DNA of 47,711 nucleotides, taken from UBA1715 sp964346725 (GTDB taxonomy: Bacteria; Bacteroidota; Bacteroidia; Bacteroidales; UBA1715). How positions within the stretch are numbered: the first letter of the stretch is position 1; every line of letters begins with the position of its first letter. The notes under the pieces are model-generated. The model was not told the DNA's origin and searched no databases. It saw only the letters and a program-made list of their open reading frames with translations. Of the stretch, positions 16,216 through 24,722 are shown piece by piece. A program made the position numbers and the translations under genes. The DNA is taken from assembly GCA_964346725.1 (NCBI GenBank), contig CAYFVM010000012.1, forward strand, positions 1-47,711, in the 5' to 3' direction.

Positions 16216-16332
16216 TGCTTTTATTGTGAGTAAATGATACGAGATATGATTTATTTTGAATCTGTCTCTCTATGTTTTACATACAACTCCGTTTTTATCA
16301 CATTGGTACAAAGCGAGATACTCATTTTTTAT

Positions 16333-16340
16333 TATTTTTG
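16333..16340 (+). promoter_or_regulatory. -7 box of metH
   Basis: TATTTTTG, 16 bases before the preferred metH ATG. It rules out the longer in-frame start at 16234. No cobalamin or SAM riboswitch structure is visible in the 174-base gap. Confidence 0.6.
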
Positions 16341-16356
16341 TCAAAACAAAGTGATA

Positions 16357-19300
16357 ATGATACAAAAAAACGACCTGCTTGACATTCTATCCAAGCGAAT
16401 TCTTGTACTCGACGGGGGCACCGGAACAATGATCCAACAATATAATCTTCAAGAAGAAGACTATCGAGGTAGCCGTTTTGCCAATTGGCCCTATTTGCTC
16501 AAGGGGAACAACGATTTGCTTAGTCTTACCAAGCCCGAAGTTATTCGTGAAATTCACACAAAATATCTTGAAGCCGGTGCCGACATTATTGAGACAAACA
16601 CATTCAATGCCAACAGCATCTCGCAGTCCGACTACAACATGCAGGATTTGGTTGCCGAAATCAATACCGCTTCGGTAACAATTGCTCGCCAAGTAGCCGA
16701 TGAATTCACGAAGAAAAACCCGCAAAAGCCACGTTTTGTGTGTGCCTCTATAGGACCTACAAACAAAACCGCTTCAATGTCGCCCGATGTGAACAATCCT
16801 GCGTTTCGCGCGGTTACATACGACAATCTTGTTGCAGTTTATAGCGAACAAGTTTCCGCTATGATACAAGCCGGAGCTGATATTCTTTTGGTAGAAACAG
16901 TGTTTGACACGCTCAACGCAAAAGCCTGTTTATTCGCCATAGAGCAAGTACAGAAAGAACTTGGCATCGACCTTCCGGTAATGATTTCGTTCACCATAGC
17001 CGACGCAAGCGGTCGCACCCTTTCGGGACAAACCATTGAGGCGTGTATCCGATCGGTTTCGCACGCAAACCTACTCAGCATAGGACTTAACTGTTCGCTC
17101 GGAGCAAAAGAATTGGCACCGTTTGTAAAAGAATTAGCAGAAAAATCGCCGGTGTTGGTGAGCACGCACCCAAATGCGGGATTGCCAAACCAGTTCGGCA
17201 AATACGATCAAACGCCAGAAATCATGGGAGAATACGTGCGCCCCTATTTGGAGAGCTCGTACCTCAACATTATAGGTGGTTGCTGTGGCACTACCGACGA
17301 ACATATTCGTCAGATTGCAAAAATCGTGGGTGAATACACTCCGCGCCGCATTCCGCAAGCATTGCACACTATGTTTTTGAGCGGATTGGAATCGATTACC
17401 ATTGACAAAAGCAAAAATTTCATCAATATAGGAGAACGCACCAACGTGGCAGGTTCGGCAAAATTTGCCCGCCTTATTCGTGAGAAAAACTACGACGAAG
17501 CGCTTTCTATAGCTCGCGCGCAAGTAGAAAATGGTGCGCAGATAATTGACGTGAACCTTGACGATGCCATGCTCGACACAAAAGAGGAAATGGTTCATTT
17601 TCTTAACTTGATAGCATCGGAGCCGGAAATTTCACGTGTGCCAATTATGATTGACTCATCAAAATGGGACGTGCTTGAAGCCGGGCTCAAATGCATTCAA
17701 GGCAAATGTCTTGTAAATTCGCTCAGCCTCAAAGAAGGAGAAAAAACATTTTTGGAGAAAGCAGCAAAAGTGAAACAATATGGCGCAGCTCTTATTGTCA
17801 TGGCATTTGAGGAAACCGGCCAAGCCGACACCTACGCACGCAAAATAGCGGTGTGTGAACGTGCATATAAATTATTGCTCAGCATCGGTTTTCCTCCCGA
17901 AGACATTGTATTTGACACAAACGTACTCACAATTGCCACGGGTATTGCCGACCACGACAATTACGCCAAAGATTTTATCGACGCAGTTGGTTGGGTAAAA
18001 CAAAATTTGCCGTATGCCAAAACGAGTGGAGGTATCAGCAACGTGTCGTTCTCGTTCCGCGGAAACAACACCGTACGAGAAGCTATGCACTCGGTATTTC
18101 TCTATCATGCCATTAAAGCCGGCCTTGATATGGGCATTGTAAACCCCGGCATGCTTCAAGTGTATGACGATATAGAACCAACGCTTCGCGGAAAAATTGA
18201 AGCCGTAGTGCTCAATACCTCGTCTACAGCGGCTGAGGAATTAGTAGAATTTGCTGCTACGCTCAAACAACACGAAAACGTAACGACCAAGCATGACGAT
18301 TGGCGCAACACTTCTGTAGAGCGCAGATTGGCATACGCATTGCTCAAAGGCTTGCCTGACTATTTGGAAGAAGACATTACCGAAGCTCGTACAAAATATT
18401 CGCCTTCATTGGCCATTATTGAAGGTCCGCTTATGGGTGGAATGAGTGAAATTGGAACGCTATTCGGCCAAGGCAAAATGTTTTTACCGCAAGTGGTAAA
18501 ATCAGCGCGCACGATGAAAAAAGCGGTTTCCATTCTTGAGCCGTTTATTGAGCAGGAGAAACAACAATCGAAAGCGTCTACGGCAGGGAAAATCTTGCTT
18601 GCCACGGTAAAAGGTGACGTGCACGATATTGGGAAAAACATTGTTTCGGTGGTGCTTGCGTGCAACAATTTTGAGGTGATTGATTTGGGCGTAATGTGCC
18701 CGATGGAACATATCATTGACACCGCCGTTGCCGAAAAGGTTGATTTCATTGGATTGAGCGGCCTTATAACGCCATCGCTCGAGGAAATGCAAAACATTGC
18801 AAGCGAGCTTGAACGTCGTCACCTATCGATTCCGTTACTCATTGGCGGAGCCACTACCTCGAAAATACATACTGCGGTAAAAATTGCACCGCTCTATTCT
18901 GCTCCGGTAGTGTACGTGAGCGATGCGTCAAAAGATGCAGCCATTTGTGCGGCTCTCATGTCTTCAAAACGACAGGAATTTATAGACGAACTCAATGCAG
19001 AATACGAATTGATTCGCTCGCTTTATAACAATCGTCAGGTGCATGATATGTTGCCGCTCGACCAAGCGCGCGCAAATCATTTCCGCTTTGACACACACGC
19101 TGCCGACATTGTTGCGCCTTCATTTTTTGGCACAAAAACAATTACGATGCCATTGCAAGACCTTGTTCCTTACATTGATTGGACGTTTTTCTTTAGCGCA
19201 TGGGATTTGAAGGGTATTTCGTATCCGGCAATTCTCACCGATAAGGAAAAAGGGACTCAGGCTACCATGTTATTCAATGAAGCCCAACAAATGTTGGAAC

Positions 19301-19986
19301 GCATGATTGACGAAAAATTGCTCACGCCAAAAGCGGTTGTCGGTTTCTATCCAGCAAACAGCACAGGCGACGACATTGAAATACGAGAAAATCCTGATTC
19401 TCAAATAATTGCCGGTAAATTCTTCAACTACCGCCAACAGACCTTGCAACCAAACGGTAACGCAAACCTCTGTCTTTCGGACTTTGTGGCACCCAAAACA
19501 AGCGAAAACTCCGACTATCTTGGACTATTTGCGCTCACTGCCGGCCTTGAAGTTGACGAGTTAGTTGCTTCATACAAAGAGCAAGGCGACGAATATTCTG
19601 CAATTATGGTACGCGCCATCGCTGACCGTATTGCCGAAGCATTTGCTGAGAAACTCCATTACATGGTTCGTTCTTCTTTGTGGGGATATGCTCCCAACGA
19701 GCCGGAAGATGTGGCACAGATTCTAAAAACAAATTACCGTGGTCGCCGCATGGCAATTGGTTACCCGGCGTGCCCCGACCATAGTCAAAAAACAACATTG
19801 TTTGAGTTACTTGATGCAGAAAAAGAATTAGGAGTTTCGCTCACCGAATCGTACATGATGCGCCCAGTTTCTTCTATCTGCGGACTCTTTTTCGCTCATC
19901 CAGAGCTACAATACTTTGGTGTAGGAGACGTTGATGAAGCACAAAAGAAAAATTTTGAAGAGAGAAAAGCACTCTATAGAAAATAA
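16357..19986 (+). CDS. metH: Cobalamin-dependent methionine synthase
   Basis: Transfers the methyl of 5-methyl-THF through cobalamin to homocysteine. Starting at ATG 16357 it has 1209 residues, close to the E. coli length. Domains in order: homocysteine/zinc barrel (LDGGTGTMIQQYNL; zinc cysteines in IIGGCCGTTDEH, about 306-309), the methyl-THF pterin barrel (NIGERTNVAGS, SFSFRGNN), the cap, the B12-binding domain with DVHDIGKN (cobalt ligand His756) and GLSGLITPSLEEM, and the C-terminal AdoMet reactivation domain (NYRGRRMAIGYPACPDH, SYMMRPVSSICGLFF). All four modules are intact. The 41 extra codons upstream lack family similarity and overlap the promoter. Confidence 0.97.
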   Translation: MIQKNDLLDILSKRILVLDGGTGTMIQQYNLQEEDYRGSRFANWPYLLKGNNDLLSLTKPEVIREIHTKYLEAGADIIETNTFNANSISQSDYNMQDLVAEINTASVTIARQVADEFTKKNPQKPRFVCASIGPTNKTASMSPDVNNPAFRAVTYDNLVAVYSEQVSAMIQAGADILLVETVFDTLNAKACLFAIEQVQKELGIDLPVMISFTIADASGRTLSGQTIEACIRSVSHANLLSIGLNCSLGAKELAPFVKELAEKSPVLVSTHPNAGLPNQFGKYDQTPEIMGEYVRPYLESSYLNIIGGCCGTTDEHIRQIAKIVGEYTPRRIPQALHTMFLSGLESITIDKSKNFINIGERTNVAGSAKFARLIREKNYDEALSIARAQVENGAQIIDVNLDDAMLDTKEEMVHFLNLIASEPEISRVPIMIDSSKWDVLEAGLKCIQGKCLVNSLSLKEGEKTFLEKAAKVKQYGAALIVMAFEETGQADTYARKIAVCERAYKLLLSIGFPPEDIVFDTNVLTIATGIADHDNYAKDFIDAVGWVKQNLPYAKTSGGISNVSFSFRGNNTVREAMHSVFLYHAIKAGLDMGIVNPGMLQVYDDIEPTLRGKIEAVVLNTSSTAAEELVEFAATLKQHENVTTKHDDWRNTSVERRLAYALLKGLPDYLEEDITEARTKYSPSLAIIEGPLMGGMSEIGTLFGQGKMFLPQVVKSARTMKKAVSILEPFIEQEKQQSKASTAGKILLATVKGDVHDIGKNIVSVVLACNNFEVIDLGVMCPMEHIIDTAVAEKVDFIGLSGLITPSLEEMQNIASELERRHLSIPLLIGGATTSKIHTAVKIAPLYSAPVVYVSDASKDAAICAALMSSKRQEFIDELNAEYELIRSLYNNRQVHDMLPLDQARANHFRFDTHAADIVAPSFFGTKTITMPLQDLVPYIDWTFFFSAWDLKGISYPAILTDKEKGTQATMLFNEAQQMLERMIDEKLLTPKAVVGFYPANSTGDDIEIRENPDSQIIAGKFFNYRQQTLQPNGNANLCLSDFVAPKTSENSDYLGLFALTAGLEVDELVASYKEQGDEYSAIMVRAIADRIAEAFAEKLHYMVRSSLWGYAPNEPEDVAQILKTNYRGRRMAIGYPACPDHSQKTTLFELLDAEKELGVSLTESYMMRPVSSICGLFFAHPELQYFGVGDVDEAQKKNFEERKALYRK

Positions 19987-19990
19987 AAAA

Positions 19991-20028
19991 TAGCGGCATA
20001 TTATTCCTACCAAATTAACATGCCGCTA
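19991..20028 (-). terminator. Terminator downstream of the VWA operon
   Basis: TAGCGGCAT (19991-19999) pairs perfectly with ATGCCGCTA (20020-20028). On the minus strand the stem is followed by TTTTTTATTT, so it ends transcripts coming from the two minus-strand genes. metH, on the other strand, gets the stem but no T tract. Confidence 0.7.
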
Positions 20029-20069
20029 CGAAACGTTATAGTTCGTCAAAAAATTCTGACGCAATAACT

Positions 20070-20927
20070 CTATTTTTTATGTGAAGCCAATGCTTTCCAA
20101 TCAAAGATAGTCATTCCCTTGCCGTTTTTCGCATTGATTTTGTGGTAATTGAAATAATACAATGACCCGTCAGCACCCATAAGAGCAACATATGCACGTC
20201 CCGGCACATCTTCTGCCTCAATAGGACCTACAGTGTGTACAAATAATGCATCTGCCTCATTTCGGCGTATAACTTTTTCAAGCGTCATTTGATCGGTAAA
20301 GACAACATTTGCATTAGGACATACGGCAGTAATTTCAGCTACTTCGTCAAATGCCTCGTTTTGCTCTTCTTTTATGAGATATATAGTTTTTCCTTCTATA
20401 CTCCGTTTTTGGTGTGAATAGGTCGCAAACTTTTTGTCGCGCAATAATTTGGGTTCATCTGCTATTGCCTGCACATGTTGATTCATAAAAGTTACAATTG
20501 CAGGGAATTGGTATGCAGCCTCGTCATCGTAGCTTTCATAGCAAAGTGGGAATGTGCACACCTCTGGCAAATCATTTATCGTTTCATATTCTCCACCAAT
20601 AAGTAAACTCATGAACGTGTACATAACCGAATCCTTATCTTCTTGGAATTGCACCGATACTGGAGCAAGAAAGGTATTGAGAGGATTATTTAATTCATCC
20701 ATAATATTATTATAATAGATAAACTCAAACGGAGTTGCTGTCCAGTTTTTCTCCACAGCCTTGCGTATCTCAGAATTGTAGTCGGTAAGTGGGCTTTCGT
20801 ATAGCACTACATACAAGGTAGAATTTTTTAGCAAATCATTCACCTCCTGCATTGTTGCCGTAGGACGTTGAGCCATTGTTGCAATACTTGCAAAAACTGT
20901 TGCTGTAAATAAGAATATCTTTTTCAT
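20070..20927 (-). CDS. Exported protein of unknown function
   Basis: 285 residues from ATG 20927; an upstream in-frame start at 20969 would overlap the gene before it and hide the signal peptide. The N-terminus MKKIFLFTATVFASIATMAQ is a clean Sec signal. The mature part begins RPTATMQEVNDLLKNS and has no motif I recognise; a late stretch (AYVALMGADGSLYYFNYHKI) looks beta-rich. It follows the VWA gene by 16 bases, so the two are probably co-transcribed and may act in the same periplasmic process. Confidence 0.75.
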   Translation of the reverse strand: MKKIFLFTATVFASIATMAQRPTATMQEVNDLLKNSTLYVVLYESPLTDYNSEIRKAVEKNWTATPFEFIYYNNIMDELNNPLNTFLAPVSVQFQEDKDSVMYTFMSLLIGGEYETINDLPEVCTFPLCYESYDDEAAYQFPAIVTFMNQHVQAIADEPKLLRDKKFATYSHQKRSIEGKTIYLIKEEQNEAFDEVAEITAVCPNANVVFTDQMTLEKVIRRNEADALFVHTVGPIEAEDVPGRAYVALMGADGSLYYFNYHKINAKNGKGMTIFDWKALASHKK

Positions 20928-20943
20928 AGTTTTTAATTTTTCA

Positions 20944-22347
20944 TCATTTTTGTAACGAGATAAACACATTTCCGCCCGATTTTATTTCAAACGATTTTGA
21001 TATTGATTTCTCTGTATCTGTTTGAAATTTATCGCGCCAAATTACTACATATTTTCCAGGTTGAAGCGTCAACATATCATTTTTTCGGCTATCGGCTGGC
21101 AAATATGCGACAAACTCCAAATCCGTATTTCTATCTATATACACAGCACCTACACCCAACTGCGGACGAGTAAATGTAACATGTCCCGGTTGTAAAATTT
21201 TAATAGTTTTAACCTCATCAGGTTTTATTTCCACATCGTAAAAATACGTTCTCGGCATAGTCAAAATCTCTAAATCGTATTTACCGGCAATGTATTTTAC
21301 CTTATCATTTACCTGCTGAACATTCAGTGTATTCATGTCGCCCTGTTGGCGAACAATGGTTTCTATTGGAGTAGAAATATTAAATCCGTATGGACGTTCC
21401 ACCACCAAATATCCTTGTGGAGCATCTATTTTTACAATAGTGTGTTTGCCTGGTTCTAGGTTTATATTATCAGCGTATACCGGTGGCATTGTGTGAACTT
21501 TGATTTTATAAGAAACCAAGGGGTCAATAAACAAAATATCGGGTTCTCCAGGTTTAATGACGGAATGCACGAAATTGTAATGAATAAAACCGGTGGAATT
21601 GTCGTAAAACGTCATAGGCACATCGGTTTCGCGCGGTTTTTTATATGCATCTAGCAAATATACTTGCAGCGGAGTACTTTCCATAGCACGCTGCATTGCG
21701 AGATTCAACACCGGCAAAAAGTCTAACTCATTTTTGGCACTAAATACTTGTCCGGCACAGTCAAAGATTTTATTGAAATCAACCTCAGCGCCAACTCCAA
21801 TAATGAAAGGCTTAAGGATTACACCTTTTGCTTGTAATTCACGAGAAATAGCACAGGGATCTCCTTCACAGGCTTCAACACCATCGGTAATCAAGAAAAT
21901 AATATTTCGCGCAGTCGAATCGGGGGGAAAATCCTTCGCTCCTTTTTCTATGGAGTAAGCAATAGGGGTAGTTCCATTAGGATTCAAAGTGAGGATTTTA
22001 TTAATAAGTTCCGGCACATTATTTTTCCCAAACGGTACCTCCAAATGAGTATCATTACAGTCTTGTGGCGGGAATGGGCTGCGATTCCCATAGACGCGTA
22101 AGGCAATTTCCACATTAGGAATTTTTGAAACACTATCAATAAACGGTATCAAAATATTCTTTGCTGCGTCCATTTTGGTATTGCGTTCCCAAACGCCCAA
22201 CATACTATAAGAACCGTCAAATATGAACAAGATTCTTGTCAACGGCATCACATTTGGAACCTCAGCAAGTTTTTGTGCTGTTGCTGGTTGCATTCCAACA
22301 ATAAGCATTGAAACAAGCAGGATTGCTATATTTTTAAATTTCTTCAT
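20944..22347 (-). CDS. Exported von Willebrand factor A domain protein
   Basis: 467 residues from ATG 22347; the 25 codons before it lie in the promoter region. A signal peptide (ending GMQPATAQ) is followed by a VWA domain at about 35-235 with an intact MIDAS motif: DGSYSML, the Thr in PNGTTPIAYSIEKG, and LITDGVEACEGDPC. Such domains bind proteins through a divalent metal. The remaining 230 residues are beta-rich with repeated phrases like GKHTIVKI, GKYDLEIL, GHVTFTR and GKYVVIW, resembling PEGA-type repeats. Probably periplasmic; partners unknown. Confidence 0.82.
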   Translation of the reverse strand: MKKFKNIAILLVSMLIVGMQPATAQKLAEVPNVMPLTRILFIFDGSYSMLGVWERNTKMDAAKNILIPFIDSVSKIPNVEIALRVYGNRSPFPPQDCNDTHLEVPFGKNNVPELINKILTLNPNGTTPIAYSIEKGAKDFPPDSTARNIIFLITDGVEACEGDPCAISRELQAKGVILKPFIIGVGAEVDFNKIFDCAGQVFSAKNELDFLPVLNLAMQRAMESTPLQVYLLDAYKKPRETDVPMTFYDNSTGFIHYNFVHSVIKPGEPDILFIDPLVSYKIKVHTMPPVYADNINLEPGKHTIVKIDAPQGYLVVERPYGFNISTPIETIVRQQGDMNTLNVQQVNDKVKYIAGKYDLEILTMPRTYFYDVEIKPDEVKTIKILQPGHVTFTRPQLGVGAVYIDRNTDLEFVAYLPADSRKNDMLTLQPGKYVVIWRDKFQTDTEKSISKSFEIKSGGNVFISLQK

Positions 22348-22362
22348 ACAAAATAGTTCATG

Positions 22363-22370
22363 CAAATATA
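22363..22370 (-). promoter_or_regulatory. -7 box of the VWA operon
   Basis: TATATTTG on the minus strand, 15 bases before the ATG at 22347; the divergent rsmF-like promoter lies 29 bases away. Confidence 0.6.
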
Positions 22371-22398
22371 TGGTATTTGTTGATAATGAAAAACAGAT

Positions 22399-22406
22399 TA
22401 TTTTTG
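22399..22406 (+). promoter_or_regulatory. -7 box of the RsmF-like gene
   Basis: TATTTTTG, 15 bases before the ATG at 22422. Confidence 0.6.
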
Positions 22407-22421
22407 TCTTCATAAAAACCA

Positions 22422-23795
22422 ATGGAAGATTCTCAATTACAGATATTCAAAAAATCCATTGCGTCGGTAACTGATGCTGATGCGCTTGTTGATGCGATAC
22501 AAACGGAACGACAGACAAGCATTCGCATCAATCCAAAGAAGATGGGAGCGCCAGCATTGTCGCGAATTCCCTGGAACCAATACGGATTTTACTTGGAAAA
22601 TCGCCCACTTTTTACGTTAGATCCATTGTTTCATGCAGGAGCATATTATGTGCAAGAAGCATCATCAATGTTTCTAGAGCAAATTATTTCACCCCTAGCA
22701 TCACGTCCATTGAAGGTTTTAGATGTTTGTGCTGCGCCGGGAGGAAAATCTACGCTTACTATCTCGTTATTACCCGAAGGGAGCCTTTTTGTTGCAAACG
22801 AAGTTATTCGCAGCAGGGCACAAATTCTCTCCGAAAACCTTATAAAATGGGGCTACAGCAACTGTATTGCTACCAACAACGACCCAAAAGATTTCAGTTT
22901 TCTCCGTGGTTTTTTTGACCTCATCATAGTAGATGCTCCTTGTTCTGGCGAAGGTATGTTTCGCAAAGATGCAAATGCCCTTCAAGAGTGGTCGCCAGAA
23001 AATGTTGACCTCTGCAGCAAGCGCCAACTGCGCATATTGTACGACATTTGGGACTGTCTCGCGCCCGAAGGCACGCTCATATACAGCACCTGCACATTCA
23101 ACGAACGCGAAAACGAAGACGTGGTAGCGCGTTTCATTTCAGAAAACGATGCATCGTGCAAACGGGTGAATCTTGACGCGGTGTGGAACATAACCGAGCG
23201 AGAGAAAAACGGCGCCATTTCGTATCGATTTTTCCCTCACCTAAGCAAAGGCGAAGGGTTTTCCGTATCGGTGATTCAAAAACACGACGGCAGCGATTTT
23301 TCTCTTCCAAAGAAAACAACACCGCCACGTTGTTACACGCAAATTTCCGACAAGAACGCACAAGCATATCAATCTCTTATTCAAGGAGATATGCAGTTTT
23401 TGCAAGATAAGAAAAACGAACTTTGGGCATTTCCAAAATCACTCTACCCGCTGTTGGCACACATTGCTTCAAATTGCACAATAGTGCACGCCGGAACGCC
23501 TGTGGCAGAAGTGATGGGAAACAAAAGTAATCCGCTTCCCGGACTCGCTTTTGCGCTCAATTATAATAAGGAAGCATTCCCCTCGATTGCTGTTGATTTA
23601 GAAACGGCTGTGCGTTATTTCAAGAAAGAGCCTCTCTCGCTCCCCGACGCACCAAAAAGCTGGTTGCACCTAAGTTATAAGGGTATTTCTATTGGGTTTG
23701 TAAAAAACATTGGCAACAGAGCCAACAACCCCTATCCATCGGAGTGGGCAATTAAAATGACGATTGATTATACAAGATTACAGCCGGCTTTTTAG
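22422..23795 (+). CDS. rsmF: RsmF-like rRNA (cytosine-C5)-methyltransferase
   Basis: SAM-dependent RNA m5C methyltransferase of the RsmB/NOP2/Sun family. 457 residues. The SAM site is VLDVCAAPGGKSTL (about 102-115); the catalytic pair is DAPCSGEGMFRK and YSTCTFNERENE, the latter with the nucleophile Cys. An N-terminal FTLDPLFHAGAYYVQEASSMF precedes them. The C-terminal third, with KGISIGFVKNIGNRANNPYP, fits RsmF (YebU), which in E. coli modifies 16S rRNA C1407. It overlaps the convergent SpoU methyltransferase gene by four bases at the stops. Confidence 0.9.
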   Translation: MEDSQLQIFKKSIASVTDADALVDAIQTERQTSIRINPKKMGAPALSRIPWNQYGFYLENRPLFTLDPLFHAGAYYVQEASSMFLEQIISPLASRPLKVLDVCAAPGGKSTLTISLLPEGSLFVANEVIRSRAQILSENLIKWGYSNCIATNNDPKDFSFLRGFFDLIIVDAPCSGEGMFRKDANALQEWSPENVDLCSKRQLRILYDIWDCLAPEGTLIYSTCTFNERENEDVVARFISENDASCKRVNLDAVWNITEREKNGAISYRFFPHLSKGEGFSVSVIQKHDGSDFSLPKKTTPPRCYTQISDKNAQAYQSLIQGDMQFLQDKKNELWAFPKSLYPLLAHIASNCTIVHAGTPVAEVMGNKSNPLPGLAFALNYNKEAFPSIAVDLETAVRYFKKEPLSLPDAPKSWLHLSYKGISIGFVKNIGNRANNPYPSEWAIKMTIDYTRLQPAF

Positions 23796-24343
23796 CTGAA
23801 ACGCAACTGCCGCACGGCTTCCCACAAAACAATACCGCAGGTTACCGACACATTGAACGAATGTTTTGTGCCGTACTGAGGAATTTCAAGGCAAACGTCG
23901 CTCATTGCAATAGCTTCGTCAAGAACGCCATGCACCTCGTTGCCAAATACGAACGCGTATTTTTTGTTTTTGTCCATCGCAAAATCTTGAAGCATGGTGC
24001 TTCCTTCTGCTTGTTCTACAGAAACAATTGTGTATCCGGCTGCTTTGAGTTCTGCAAGCGCATCGGTTGTTTGTTTAAAGTATTTCCACTCCACTGACAA
24101 TTGCGCGCCAAGGGCGGTTTTTTGCAATTCCTTGTTGGGCGGCACGCACGAAATCCCACACAAATAGACCGACTCTATACGTAACGAATCACCGGTACGG
24201 AAGGCCGAGCCTACATTGCTTGCACTGCGAACATTGTCGAGTACCAGCACTATTGGGTGTTTCTCCGACTGTTTGTATTCGTCAACGGAAATGCGATGCA
24301 ATTCCTCCGAAACGAGTTTTCTATAGTTTGCGCTCGATGACAT
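23792..24343 (-). CDS. SpoU/TrmH-family RNA 2'-O-methyltransferase
   Basis: 183 residues of the SPOUT fold. Motif 1 is LDNVRSASNVGSAFRTGD, motif 2 AFVFGNEVHGV, and motif 3 LEIPQYGTKHSFNVSVTCGI, which together form the knotted SAM site. It lacks the N-terminal substrate domain of RlmB, so it is closer to TrmH or TrmL-like enzymes; the RNA target cannot be told from sequence. It overlaps the gene upstream by 23 bases, so it belongs to the dxs transcript. Confidence 0.88.
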   Translation of the reverse strand: MSSSANYRKLVSEELHRISVDEYKQSEKHPIVLVLDNVRSASNVGSAFRTGDSLRIESVYLCGISCVPPNKELQKTALGAQLSVEWKYFKQTTDALAELKAAGYTIVSVEQAEGSTMLQDFAMDKNKKYAFVFGNEVHGVLDEAIAMSDVCLEIPQYGTKHSFNVSVTCGIVLWEAVRQLRFS

Positions 24344-24719
24344 ATGATTTCACTCTTACTTTATCAGCACCGAAAATGTCAATAATGTATTTACCATCGA
24401 AGGTTCCTTTTATATCAAGGAAGATGACATTGTCGTCAAAATCGCGAGTATAAAGTTTGGTATAACCACGACGAAATACAAGGTACATTCCTTTCGGATT
24501 TGTGGCCGTAAGACGAATTGCATTTGATTCGGGAACAACAATGCAGGTAAATTCGCAATCGATACTATCTTCTGAAAAAGACTCTGTAACTTGTATCGTA
24601 CCAAGTGGATTCCCTATTTCCAATTCATCTGGGATTCGTATGTTTTCATCTCCCGTAATTTGCGCTTGAGCTTGCACTGCAAACAAAACCAATACCAATA
24701 CTTCAAAAAGTTTTTTCAT
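24321..24719 (-). CDS. Small exported protein of unknown function
   Basis: 132 residues with a signal peptide (MKKLFEVLVLVLFAVQAQAQ). The mature part is about 110 residues and beta-rich (RRGYTKLYTRDFD, IFLDIKGTFDGKYIIDIFG). No domain is recognised. It sits three bases after dxs and overlaps the SpoU gene, so its expression is tied to both, though a functional link is not obvious. Confidence 0.7.
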   Translation of the reverse strand: MKKLFEVLVLVLFAVQAQAQITGDENIRIPDELEIGNPLGTIQVTESFSEDSIDCEFTCIVVPESNAIRLTATNPKGMYLVFRRGYTKLYTRDFDDNVIFLDIKGTFDGKYIIDIFGADKVRVKSYVIERKL

Positions 24720-24722
24720 ACT

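Noticed and set aside
16234..16356. 41-codon N-terminal extension of metH
   Set aside because: The in-frame region covers the -7 box at 16333-16340 and has no similarity to MetH; the ATG at 16357 gives the normal N-terminus.
16183..16356. Cobalamin or SAM riboswitch before metH
   Set aside because: The gap is only 174 bases, shared with the kdsB promoter, and shows no B12 box or SAM-type helices.
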